Shown: piece by piece, positions 1 through 8,557 of the stretch
How the letters are laid out: each line of letters begins with the position of its first letter
Position numbering within the stretch: the first letter of the stretch is position 1
Assembly: GCA_910577555.1 (NCBI GenBank)
Contig: CAJTLF010000010.1
Coordinates: 11,518-75,517, forward strand
DNA: 64,000 bases
DNA from: an uncultured Christensenella sp.
GTDB lineage: Bacteria; Bacillota; Clostridia; Christensenellales; Borkfalkiaceae
Direction: 5' to 3'
Notes under the pieces: model-generated
Seen by the model: only the letters and a program-made list of their open reading frames with translations
Told to the model about the DNA's origin: nothing
Databases searched by the model: none
Program-made: the position numbers and the translations under genes

Positions 1-186
1 ACAAAAAAAATCAAGGCTTTCAGGTGCGCGAAGGTGTTTTTCGGCGAGCCGATTGAATTTACGGAATTTTACGATAAGAAACTTACGCAGGAAGATATAG
101 AAAAAGCCGACGCCTTGCTTTTAGATAAGATGAACGAGCTGTACGACCAACTTGACGCCATAATAAAAGAGAAGAAAAAGGGATAA
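1..186 (+). CDS. plsC: 1-acyl-sn-glycerol-3-phosphate acyltransferase, C-terminal end (partial)
   Basis: This is an open frame that enters from the left edge and stops with TAA directly before the ATG of the next gene. The 61 visible residues include the FFGEPIEF segment, typical of the end of PlsC-type acyltransferases, followed by a charged helical tail. PlsC transfers a second acyl chain to lysophosphatidic acid at the membrane. The catalytic HxxxxD motif would lie outside the window, so the call rests on this tail and on context: in many Clostridia plsC (often with cmk) directly precedes ispH-rpsA. Stop and next start are adjacent (TAA-ATG), so the genes are probably cotranscribed. Confidence 0.6.
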   Translation, partial: TKKIKAFRCAKVFFGEPIEFTEFYDKKLTQEDIEKADALLLDKMNELYDQLDAIIKEKKKG

Positions 187-2277
187 ATGGAAGTTATAAT
201 TGCCGAACACAGCGGATTTTGTACGGGGGTGCGTAAAGCGGTTAATACCGCAATGAATCTCGAAGGAAAAAACGCGTGCATTTTAGGCGAAATAATTCAT
301 AACGCCACCGTGGTAAAAGCCTTGAAGGACAAGGGGCTTGTTACTGTTGAAAGTCTTGAAGAAGTGCCGGACGGCGGAACCGTCGTTTTTCGCTCTCACG
401 GCGTTCCTGAAAATTATTACGGTATTTGCCGCGAGCGCAATATCAGCGTGGTGGACTGTACTTGCAGTTTTGTACGCCGTACCCAGAAAATAGTTAAAAG
501 CCAGTGTGCGCTCGGTAAGGAAATAATAATCGTCGGCGAACACGCGCATCCTGAAGTTATAGGCTTGCTCGGTTGGTGCGGCGGGAATGCGAGGGTGATT
601 GACAATCCCGACGGCGATTTTTCGGAATTTGTCCAAAAAGACCTGTGTATCGTATGTCAAACGACTTTTTCGGCGCAAAAATTTGAAAAAATTATTAAAA
701 ATATTAAAAAAGTTTGTGAAAAAACAGTTGCTGTTTTCAAGACTATTTGTTATACTACTATAGAGCGGCAGATTGAAGTTGAAAGACTTGCCGCGCGTTG
801 CGATGCAATAATCGTCGTGGGCGGTTTGAACAGCAGTAATACGAACAAACTTTACGAAATAGCGCAACGAAATTGCAAAAATGTTTTCAGGCTTTCCGAT
901 GCGGAAAGTTTAGATATTAACAAAATTAAAAATTTTAAGAGTATAGGTATTGTTTCAGGGGCATCGACTCCCGACGAACAAACCCGGGAGGTTCTTTTTA
1001 AGATGGCAGAAAACACAGAAGTTAAGGCATCCAACCTTATGGAAGAGGTGGTTGCTAAAATCGACAACGAGTCGAAGTTCAGGAAAGGTCAAACCGTCAA
1101 AGCCACGATTTCGCAGGCTACCGACGAAGGTTTGCAAATTCTTTTACCTTTCTCGAAAGCCGAAGTTCCTTTAAGCAAGGACGAGCTTGACTGCGAAAAT
1201 TACAGCGCGGCAGACTACGTGGAAAAACTCGGCGAAACTATCGAATTGCTCGTCGTTGGGCTGAATCCCCTTAGATTATCCCAAAAGATGATTAAGGTGT
1301 TGCAGCAAGAAGAGTCTTTGACCGCAGAAATAGAAGGCGGCAAAGAGTTTTCGGTAGTTTGCACCGGCTCAAATAAGGGTGGGCTTACTGCTCAGTTCGG
1401 TACTTACTCGGTTTTCGTTCCAGCAAAAGAAATCCGCCCCGGTTTCGTTAAAGATTTGACCAAATACGAAGGCAAGACTTTGAGATTGCGTTCGCTTGAA
1501 ATTAAGAGAAACGGTTCCAAAAAGGAAATTATCGCGTCCCAGCGCGTTATTTTACAGGAAGAACGCGACGCCAAAGATGCGGCAAGAGCTGAAAAAGAAG
1601 GCGAATTCTTTGCAAGCATCAACGTAGGCGACGTGGTTATGGGTAAGGTTGAGCGCGCAACCAATTTCGGTGCGTTTGTCTCCGTAAACGGTTTCGACTG
1701 CCTTGCGCATATTTCCGATTTGTCCTGGACGGGCGTTGCGGCGGTTACCGACGTGCTTGAAATAGGAAAAACTTATGAGTTTCTTATTCTTAAAATAGAC
1801 GCTGAAAACAAGAAAGTTTCTATAGGTTATAAACAGCTTCAGCCCCAGCCTTGGGATTTAGCTGAAGAAAAATATCACGTTGACGACGTTATCCACGGCA
1901 AAGTAGTAAGAATCGTTCCTTTCGGCGCATTCATTGAAGTGGAAAAAGGAATCGACGGTTTGGTTCACGTTTCTCAGATTACTCACGAGAGAATTGAAAC
2001 TCCCGCAACCGTTCTTAACGTCGGCGATGAAGTTGACGCTAAAATAATTGCAATCGACGTTGATGCGAGAAAGATGAACCTTTCCATTAAGGCTCTTCTT
2101 CCCGAAGGTGAAAAAAGAAAGCACGGCGAAGAAGAAGGCGAAGAGTCAGCTCCTAAAAAGGGTCGCGCTCCCAGAAGAGCGGTTGCTAACGACGACGAGC
2201 TTTCTACCTGGAGTGAAGGCAGCATAGGCGGAACTTCTATTGCCGATTTGCTTGCAGACGCAAAAAAGAATAAATAA
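187..2277 (+). CDS. ispH-rpsA: Fused IspH (HMBPP reductase) and ribosomal protein S1
   Basis: This 696-residue protein joins two functions. Residues 1-280 are IspH, which reduces HMBPP to IPP and DMAPP in the last step of the MEP isoprenoid pathway. The three [4Fe-4S] ligands are visible as C12 (GFCTGV), C93 (DCTCSFV) and C188 (KTICYTT), with substrate-site H38, H121, E123 and the SSNT motif near 216-219. Residues from about 300 onward carry four S1 RNA-binding repeats (about 300-370, 383-455, 478-549, 566-635; the first is degenerate), then a charged tail. This fusion is known from Clostridia. An AAGGGAT ribosome site overlaps the plsC end. A hairpin terminator follows. Confidence 0.95.
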   Translation: MEVIIAEHSGFCTGVRKAVNTAMNLEGKNACILGEIIHNATVVKALKDKGLVTVESLEEVPDGGTVVFRSHGVPENYYGICRERNISVVDCTCSFVRRTQKIVKSQCALGKEIIIVGEHAHPEVIGLLGWCGGNARVIDNPDGDFSEFVQKDLCIVCQTTFSAQKFEKIIKNIKKVCEKTVAVFKTICYTTIERQIEVERLAARCDAIIVVGGLNSSNTNKLYEIAQRNCKNVFRLSDAESLDINKIKNFKSIGIVSGASTPDEQTREVLFKMAENTEVKASNLMEEVVAKIDNESKFRKGQTVKATISQATDEGLQILLPFSKAEVPLSKDELDCENYSAADYVEKLGETIELLVVGLNPLRLSQKMIKVLQQEESLTAEIEGGKEFSVVCTGSNKGGLTAQFGTYSVFVPAKEIRPGFVKDLTKYEGKTLRLRSLEIKRNGSKKEIIASQRVILQEERDAKDAARAEKEGEFFASINVGDVVMGKVERATNFGAFVSVNGFDCLAHISDLSWTGVAAVTDVLEIGKTYEFLILKIDAENKKVSIGYKQLQPQPWDLAEEKYHVDDVIHGKVVRIVPFGAFIEVEKGIDGLVHVSQITHERIETPATVLNVGDEVDAKIIAIDVDARKMNLSIKALLPEGEKRKHGEEEGEESAPKKGRAPRRAVANDDELSTWSEGSIGGTSIADLLADAKKNK

Positions 2278-2293
2278 TATAAATTGTAATACA

Positions 2294-2322
2294 AACTCCG
2301 CTTTAACGGCGGAGTTTTTTTT
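2294..2322 (+). terminator. Rho-independent terminator after ispH-rpsA
   Basis: An 8-bp perfect stem (AACTCCGC at 2294-2301 with GCGGAGTT at 2309-2316) is followed by a run of eight T. It closes the plsC-ispH-rpsA unit. Confidence 0.9.
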
Positions 2323-2386
2323 GTTTAACGGCGAAGTTAAGGGGTTATAAAATAATTGTAAAAATTTCGTAACTTTAAGGTGATTT

Positions 2387-4219
2387 ATGAAAAGAGAAGG
2401 AAATATTAAAATTTCAAGCGAAAATATGATGCCCATTATTAAAAAATGGCTGTATTCAGATAAGGACATTTTTTTAAGGGAAATAGTAGCCAACGGCGTT
2501 GACGCAATTACCAAGTTCAAAAAGCTTGTGGGAATGGGCGAAGCGACTGAAACGGGCGAAGAGTATTGTATAAAAATTTCCGTGGACAAAAAAGCCAAAA
2601 CTCTTACCGTGGAAGATAACGGTTTGGGTATGACTGAAGACGAAGTGGAAAGCTATATAACCCAGATAGCTTTTTCGGGCGCGTCAGATTTTATTCAAAA
2701 GTATGAAAAAGCGGGCGGCGACGGTATAATCGGACATTTCGGTCTCGGTTTTTATTCCGTGTATATGGTTTCGGATAACGTGGAGATTTTTACTAAATCT
2801 TACAAAGATGCTCCCGCAGTTCACTGGGAAAGCGACGGTAATGCAGTTTACAGCATAGAAGAATGCGACAAATCCGACCGCGGTACGAAAATCGTGCTTC
2901 ATATTTCAGCGGATGAAAAGGAATTTCTTGACGAAAGCAACGTAAAAAATCTCGTAAGAAAGTATTGTTCTTTCATGCCGTACAACGTTTACGTATCTTA
3001 CAAGGGCGACGGCAAGGACGAACCGCTCAACTCCACTTTGCCGTTGTATGCAAAATTGCCCAAAGACTGCACCGAAGAAGAGTATAAAAAGTTTTACACC
3101 GATACTTTTATGGACTTTAACGAGCCTATGTTCTGGGTGCATCTGAATATGGATTATCCTTTTAAATTAAAGGGTATTCTGTATTTCCCCAAGATAAAAA
3201 ATAAGGTTGAATTAGAGCGCGGTAAAGTTAAACTTTATTGTAATCAGGTATTTATTGCCGACAATATCAAGGAAGTTATACCCGAATTTTTGATGTTGCT
3301 TAACGGTGTTATCGATTGCCCTGATATTCCGCTCAACGTTTCGCGTAGTTTTTTGCAAAACGACAGGCAAGTGCAGAAAATCAGCAAGCATATAACCAAA
3401 AAAGTTGCGGACAAGCTCGTTTCGCTCTATAAAAACGACAGGGAAAAGTTTGAGAACAGTTGGGGCGATATTGCTAATTTTATTAAATTCGGTTGCATTA
3501 AGGATAACGATTTTTACGAAAAAGTAAAAGATATAATAATTTATAAAGATATTAACGGAAGATTCATTGGGTTTAACGACATTTTGCCCGCAGAAAATAC
3601 GGAAGTTGCTGAAAATAAAGATAACGCCGAACAAACCGAAAATAAAAAACCGACTACGATTTATTACGTATCGGACGAAGAACAGCAGGCGCAGTATATA
3701 AAACTTTTCAAAGACGAAGGCTTGAACGCAATTTGTTGCGATAATTTTATCGACCCGCATTTTTTAAGCTTTATCGAGTATAAAGCTCCCGATAAACTAA
3801 AATTTATGCGTATCGATGCCGATTTGGACGGGGCTTTGAAAACGGGCGACGGCAGTGAAGACAGCGTTATTGCCGAAATTTTCAAAGCGGCAATTGCCGA
3901 CGAGAAAACTACCGTAAAGTCCGAGACTTTAAAGAATACCGAAGTACCTGCAATTATTACAACTGACGAGTATATGCGCAGATACAGCGAAATGGGCAGG
4001 ATGTACGGCATGAGCGACGGTGAACTGTTAAAAACGGTCGTTATCAATACGGCGAACCCTATCGTTGCGAAAATAAAAGAGCTTTCCGAAGAAAAACAGA
4101 AATTCGTTGCAAGGTATATTTATCTTCTTGCACTTAGTTCGTTTAAAAAACTGTCTAAAGAAGAATCAGACGAATTACAGCGTTGCAGTTTAAATTTACT
4201 TTTCGAATACGCAAAATAA
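2387..4219 (+). CDS. htpG: Molecular chaperone HtpG (Hsp90)
   Basis: This is a 610-residue cytosolic ATP-dependent chaperone, near the usual bacterial length of about 625. The N-terminal GHKL ATPase domain shows the adenine/Mg region (FLREIVANGVDA), the DNGLGMT loop and the GHFGLGFYS glycine lid. The middle domain carries NVSRSFLQND with the catalytic arginine that contacts the ATP gamma-phosphate. The C-terminal dimerisation domain is present but short, and an acidic Glu/Asn-rich linker lies near residues 400-425. NGVDA replaces the common NASDA motif. The AAGGTG ribosome site sits 5-6 bases before the ATG. It appears to be a single-gene unit between two terminators. Confidence 0.95.
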   Translation: MKREGNIKISSENMMPIIKKWLYSDKDIFLREIVANGVDAITKFKKLVGMGEATETGEEYCIKISVDKKAKTLTVEDNGLGMTEDEVESYITQIAFSGASDFIQKYEKAGGDGIIGHFGLGFYSVYMVSDNVEIFTKSYKDAPAVHWESDGNAVYSIEECDKSDRGTKIVLHISADEKEFLDESNVKNLVRKYCSFMPYNVYVSYKGDGKDEPLNSTLPLYAKLPKDCTEEEYKKFYTDTFMDFNEPMFWVHLNMDYPFKLKGILYFPKIKNKVELERGKVKLYCNQVFIADNIKEVIPEFLMLLNGVIDCPDIPLNVSRSFLQNDRQVQKISKHITKKVADKLVSLYKNDREKFENSWGDIANFIKFGCIKDNDFYEKVKDIIIYKDINGRFIGFNDILPAENTEVAENKDNAEQTENKKPTTIYYVSDEEQQAQYIKLFKDEGLNAICCDNFIDPHFLSFIEYKAPDKLKFMRIDADLDGALKTGDGSEDSVIAEIFKAAIADEKTTVKSETLKNTEVPAIITTDEYMRRYSEMGRMYGMSDGELLKTVVINTANPIVAKIKELSEEKQKFVARYIYLLALSSFKKLSKEESDELQRCSLNLLFEYAK

Positions 4220-4229
4220 ACGTTTTGAG

Positions 4230-4260
4230 CCGTCCGCTTTAATAACGGGCGGTTTAATTT
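4230..4260 (+). terminator. Weak terminator after htpG
   Basis: Stem CCGTCCG (4230-4236) pairs with CGGGCGG (4246-4252), including one G-U pair, and is followed by TTTAATTT. The broken T tract makes termination probably incomplete. Confidence 0.55.
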
Positions 4261-4302
4261 GGATAATTTTACTAAAATTTTACTATTTTTTTAAAATGTG
4301 TA

Positions 4303-4331
4303 TTGAAAAAACTATTATAATATGGTAAAAT
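4303..4331 (+). promoter_or_regulatory. Candidate promoter for the glycogen operon
   Basis: TTGAAA (4303-4308) and TAAAAT (4326-4331) are 17 bases apart. A better -10 (TATAAT, 4316-4321) exists but has no well-spaced -35. With the first pair, transcription would start only a few bases before the annotated glgB ATG, so either the leader is extremely short or the TTG at 4350 (10 bases after AAGG) is the true start. Confidence 0.4.
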
Positions 4332-4340
4332 AATTAAGGT

Positions 4341-6191
4341 ATGAATAACTTGTGCGCGCGGTTGAAAAATTTTCATAACGGAAACGATTTTAAAGCATAC
4401 GAGTTATTCGGCTGTCATTATTCCGATGGCGGAAAATACGTGTTTCGAGTATGGGCTCCGCGTGCGGCAAGCGTACATTTAAACGGTATTTTTTCCGAAA
4501 GCGAAAAGACTTTTCCTATGCAGAAACTTTGCGATAACGAAAGTTGGGAAGTTGAAGTTTTTGCAAAGGTAGGAGATAAATACGCTTTTATAATAGAAAC
4601 TGCGGACGGAAGGAAGCTTTTTAAGTCAGACCCTTACGCTTTTAAGTCCGACTTACCCATTTCGAAATATTCCGTGGTTTGCGATTTGCCCGACTTTGCG
4701 GGTAGCGACAGACTGCGTGAGCCGCACCGTTACGATTTGCCGGTTAATATATACGAAGTCAATTTACTTTCCTGGAAACGCCATTTGGATGGTTCGTATT
4801 ATTCCTATAAAGAACTTGCCGGAGAGCTTGTTCCTTACGTTAAGAGTATGGGTTATACCCACGTGGAATTTATGCCCGTAACGGAATATCCGTTCGATGG
4901 GAGTTGGGGTTATCAGGTTACGGGATATTTTTCCGTAACTTCCCGTCTCGGTAGTCCTGACGAATTTAAAATGCTCGTTGACGCATTTCATTCGGCGGGA
5001 ATAGGAGTAATTCTCGATTGGGTGCCCGCGCACTTTCCAAAAGACGCTTGGGGATTGTATGAATTTGACGGTCAGCCGCTTTACGAATGTCCGCTTTGGG
5101 ACAGAATGGAGCATTACGGTTGGGGTACGCGCCGTTTTGATTACGGTAAATACGAAATAGACAATTTCCTTTTGTCAAGCGCCTGTTTTTTTCTTGCAGT
5201 TTACGGAATAGACGGCTTGCGCGTAGACGCGGTTGCGTCAATGATTTATCTGAATTACGACCGCGCGGACGGCGATTTTACGCCTAATATTTACGGCGGG
5301 TGCGAAAATCTTGAAGGTATTGCGTTTTTAAAAAAATTCAATTCCGCCATTAAATCGGAATTTCCTGCGGCAGTAACCGTTGCCGAAGAGTCGACGGCGT
5401 TTCCCAAAGTCACGGGTAAAGTGTCTGACGGCGGACTTGGTTTCGATTACAAATGGAATATGGGTTGGATGAACGACGTTTTGTTTTACTGTCGGCAAGA
5501 CCCGTATTTCAGAAATTATCATCACGATAAAATGACTTTTTCTCTCGTTTACGCCTTTTCGGAAAGATTTATACTTCCCGTTTCGCATGATGAAGTCGTT
5601 CACGTTAAAGGTTCTCTTGTAAATAAAATGTCCGGAGAATACGCGGATAAGTTTGCGGGCGAGAGATTATTTCTTGCTTTTATGTATGCTCATCCCGGCA
5701 AAAAACTCAACTTTATGGGATATGAAGTTGCGCAATTTAAAGAATGGGATTATAATTCGGGCGTTGATTTCTTTCTTGCAGACGAATATGAAATGCACTC
5801 GAAAATGTGTGCGTTCGTAAAGGCTTTAAATAAAATTTATTCAAAACACGAAAGCCTGTATTCGGTCGATTTTGATTGGAACGGATTTGAATGGCTTGTC
5901 GTAGACGATAAATTTAACAATCTTTTCGCTTTTGCGCGTACGGGAAAAAACGGTGAAAAAATCATTGCGGTTATGAATTTTTCCGGTGTTGATTTAATAA
6001 AATATTCGGTATCGACTGAAAATGCAAAGTATAAACTGATACTGAATACCGACGATAGAGAATATGGCGGTTCGGGAAAATTAAGAAAGAAAACTTTTAA
6101 TTCGGTAAAACGCACGGACGGCAGCGGCGGTTATGCAATTGCGGTTAACGTACCAAGGCTTTCGTGTCTGTATTTTATAAAAGAAAAATAA
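4341..6191 (+). CDS. glgB: 1,4-alpha-glucan branching enzyme
   Basis: This GH13 enzyme introduces alpha-1,6 branches into glycogen. Residues 14-105 form a CBM48 domain (FRVWAP). The catalytic barrel shows DWVPAHF near 226, the nucleophile D296 in GLRVDA, the acid/base E349 in VAEEST and D417 in PVSHDEV. At 616 residues it lacks the long N-terminal extension of the 728-residue E. coli enzyme, as is common in Bacillota. The start is uncertain: the ATG at 4341 has AAGG almost touching it, while a TTG at 4350 is better spaced and would lose only three residues. It is the first gene of a five-gene glycogen operon. Confidence 0.93.
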   Translation: MNNLCARLKNFHNGNDFKAYELFGCHYSDGGKYVFRVWAPRAASVHLNGIFSESEKTFPMQKLCDNESWEVEVFAKVGDKYAFIIETADGRKLFKSDPYAFKSDLPISKYSVVCDLPDFAGSDRLREPHRYDLPVNIYEVNLLSWKRHLDGSYYSYKELAGELVPYVKSMGYTHVEFMPVTEYPFDGSWGYQVTGYFSVTSRLGSPDEFKMLVDAFHSAGIGVILDWVPAHFPKDAWGLYEFDGQPLYECPLWDRMEHYGWGTRRFDYGKYEIDNFLLSSACFFLAVYGIDGLRVDAVASMIYLNYDRADGDFTPNIYGGCENLEGIAFLKKFNSAIKSEFPAAVTVAEESTAFPKVTGKVSDGGLGFDYKWNMGWMNDVLFYCRQDPYFRNYHHDKMTFSLVYAFSERFILPVSHDEVVHVKGSLVNKMSGEYADKFAGERLFLAFMYAHPGKKLNFMGYEVAQFKEWDYNSGVDFFLADEYEMHSKMCAFVKALNKIYSKHESLYSVDFDWNGFEWLVVDDKFNNLFAFARTGKNGEKIIAVMNFSGVDLIKYSVSTENAKYKLILNTDDREYGGSGKLRKKTFNSVKRTDGSGGYAIAVNVPRLSCLYFIKEK

Positions 6192-6212
6192 TTATCATTG
6201 GGGGATTTAGCA

Positions 6213-7415
6213 ATGCTAAGAAAAAAAGAATGCGTTGCGATGTTGCTTGCCGGCGGTCAGGGCAGCAGGCTTTACGCTTTAACAAGTAATATCGCAAAAC
6301 CTGCGGTTTCGTTCGGGTCGAAATACAGAATTATCGATTTTCCGCTTTCAAACTGCATTAATTCCGGTATAGATACCGTCGGAGTGCTTACACAGTACCA
6401 GCCGCTTGTATTAAACGAGTACGTAGGCAACGGTCAGCCGTGGGATTTGGACAGAACGTTCGGCGGCGTTCACATTCTTTCTCCTTATGAAGCTAAGACG
6501 GATACTTCCTGGTATAAAGGTACGGCAAACGCTATTTATCAGAATATAAGATTTATGAAAATGTACGACCCCGAATACGTGCTGATACTTTCGGGCGACC
6601 ACATTTATAAAATGGATTACGATAAAATGATTGCGGCGCACAAAGCAGCGAATGCCGATTGTACGATTGCTTGCATGCAGGTTCCTTTGAGCGAAGCGTC
6701 GCGTTTCGGTATATTGAATACCCGTGAAGACGGCTCAATTTACGAGTTTGAAGAAAAACCCGCCAAGCCTAAAAGCGATTTGGCGTCTATGGGTATTTAC
6801 GTATTTACCGCAGAAAAACTTTTCAAGTATCTAGAACTTGATAATAGCGACCCTAAATCCGAGAAAGATTTCGGCAAAAACGTGTTGCCCGCTATGCTTA
6901 ATGCCGGAGAAAAAATGCAGTCTTACAGATTTGAAGGCTATTGGAAAGACGTTGGCACGATAAGCTCTCTTTGGGAAGCTAATATGGATTTGCTTGGCGT
7001 CGTTCCTAACTTTAAGCTGGACGACAGGGATAAAGTCATTTATTCGAGAAGTCCGCTTGCGCCCCCTGCTTATATTCAGGGCGAAGTTATAAATTCGCTC
7101 GTGGCTACCGGTTGCGAAGTGGAAGGTAAAGTCGTTAATTCGGTCGTAGGCACGAACTGCGTTATCGAAGAAGGCGCCGAAGTTATCGACAGCGTTCTTA
7201 TGGGTAACATAACCGTTAAAGCAGGCGCGAAAATCAATTATTCCATAATTGACGAAGACGTGGTTATAGGCGAAAAGGCAGTTATAGGTTCTCCTATAAA
7301 ACAGGCGTTGAAGGTCGGCGGAAAGACGGCTGGAATTGCAGTTCTCGGCAGGGGAATTACCGTTAAAAAGAGCGGAAAAATTCCGGCGGGCGAAATAGTA
7401 GATAAGGACGTTTAA
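6213..7415 (+). CDS. glgC: Glucose-1-phosphate adenylyltransferase, catalytic subunit
   Basis: GlgC makes ADP-glucose from ATP and glucose-1-phosphate, the committed step of bacterial glycogen synthesis. The ATG at 6213 is chosen because GGGGGA at 6200-6205 sits 7 bases upstream; an in-frame TTG at 6198 would overlap that site. The 400-residue protein has the nucleotidyltransferase signature LLAGGQGSRL (residues 11-20), SGDHIYKMDY, the FEEKP motif, and a C-terminal left-handed beta-helix of hexapeptide repeats (about 290-400). GlgD follows after 14 bases, so the active enzyme is probably a GlgC/GlgD hetero-oligomer as in other Bacillota. Confidence 0.95.
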   Translation: MLRKKECVAMLLAGGQGSRLYALTSNIAKPAVSFGSKYRIIDFPLSNCINSGIDTVGVLTQYQPLVLNEYVGNGQPWDLDRTFGGVHILSPYEAKTDTSWYKGTANAIYQNIRFMKMYDPEYVLILSGDHIYKMDYDKMIAAHKAANADCTIACMQVPLSEASRFGILNTREDGSIYEFEEKPAKPKSDLASMGIYVFTAEKLFKYLELDNSDPKSEKDFGKNVLPAMLNAGEKMQSYRFEGYWKDVGTISSLWEANMDLLGVVPNFKLDDRDKVIYSRSPLAPPAYIQGEVINSLVATGCEVEGKVVNSVVGTNCVIEEGAEVIDSVLMGNITVKAGAKINYSIIDEDVVIGEKAVIGSPIKQALKVGGKTAGIAVLGRGITVKKSGKIPAGEIVDKDV

Positions 7416-7429
7416 GGGGGAAAATTAAA

Positions 7430-8536
7430 ATGGCTTCAACTGTCGGAATTATATTTTCGAGTATGAACGAAGAAAACGTACCCGAAATTACAAAAGTTAG
7501 GTCTATGGGTTCAGTGCCTATGGGCGGCAGATACCGTTTGGTGGATTTTGCTCTTTCGAATATGGTTAATTCGGGCATAACCACCGTCGGAATGATAACG
7601 AAAAATAATTACCAGTCTTTAATGGACCATCTCGGTTCGGGTAAGTATTGGGATTTGGCGAGAAAAGAGGGCGGATTAATTCTTTTGCCGCCTTATAGCG
7701 GAGAATCGGAAACGCTATATCGTAACCGTCTGGAAGCATTGAAGGGCGCGACGGCGTTTTTGAAGAAGTGCAAGGAAGATTTCGTCGTGATTACGGACAG
7801 CGACGCAGTATATAAACTCGATTACAGCAAAGTAATTGACGCGCATATCGAAAAAAATGCCGATATTACAATGGTGTATCACGAACACGAAGTCGTAAAA
7901 TCGCATTATTATATAAATTTTGAAACTGCGGCGGACGGAAAAATTACCGACGTTGCTATAAATTCCACTGCCCGCGGGGTTAGAAAGAACTATATTAACG
8001 TTATGGTTGCCCGCACTTCGTTTATGTTGCATCTTATTCAGGATGCAATTCAACACGGTTATACGAGTTTCGGCAGAGATATTTTAAGTAAGGGCGTTTC
8101 AACTTATAATCTATACGCTTATAAGCTTGAAGGTTATTACGCGAGCGTTACTTCGCTTGAAAAATATTTTTCAATCAACTTGGACCTGTTGAATAAGGAT
8201 GTGCGAAAAGAGATATTCGGCGACAGAGACGTGTATACGAAAGTAAACGACAGCGCGCCCGCCAAATTTACCGATACGGCAAAAGTTAAAAATTCTCTGG
8301 TATCCGACGGCTGTTTCATAGAAGGCACGGTAGAAAATTGTATTCTTTTCCGCGGTGTTAAGATAGGCAGGGGAGCAGTAGTTAAAAACTGCATTATAAT
8401 GACCGACAATATAATCGGAGAAAATTGTAATCTTGCATACGTCGTAAGCGATAAGGATTCGGTTATCCGTGACAACAGGACGCTTGCAGGCTGTGAAAAA
8501 CAACCCTATTTCATCAACAAGGGTTCGCTTATATAA
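7430..8536 (+). CDS. glgD: Glucose-1-phosphate adenylyltransferase, regulatory subunit GlgD
   Basis: This 368-residue GlgC paralogue lacks the catalytic GGxGxRL loop: the N-terminus reads GIIFSSMNEENVPE instead. It retains the RYRLVDFALSN core, the sugar-nucleotide fold and C-terminal hexapeptide repeats (NSLVSDGCFIEG and following). That is the pattern of GlgD, which in Bacillota raises the activity of GlgC without being catalytic itself. An AGGGGGA ribosome site precedes the ATG. It lies between glgC and glgA with short gaps, so the operon should supply both subunits together. Confidence 0.92.
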   Translation: MASTVGIIFSSMNEENVPEITKVRSMGSVPMGGRYRLVDFALSNMVNSGITTVGMITKNNYQSLMDHLGSGKYWDLARKEGGLILLPPYSGESETLYRNRLEALKGATAFLKKCKEDFVVITDSDAVYKLDYSKVIDAHIEKNADITMVYHEHEVVKSHYYINFETAADGKITDVAINSTARGVRKNYINVMVARTSFMLHLIQDAIQHGYTSFGRDILSKGVSTYNLYAYKLEGYYASVTSLEKYFSINLDLLNKDVRKEIFGDRDVYTKVNDSAPAKFTDTAKVKNSLVSDGCFIEGTVENCILFRGVKIGRGAVVKNCIIMTDNIIGENCNLAYVVSDKDSVIRDNRTLAGCEKQPYFINKGSLI

Positions 8537-8557
8537 AGCAAAAAGGGGGAATAAATT

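Noticed and set aside
187..2277. ispH-rpsA fusion as an assembly artefact
   Set aside because: The same fusion is known in Clostridia and the frame is continuous with intact domains on both sides.
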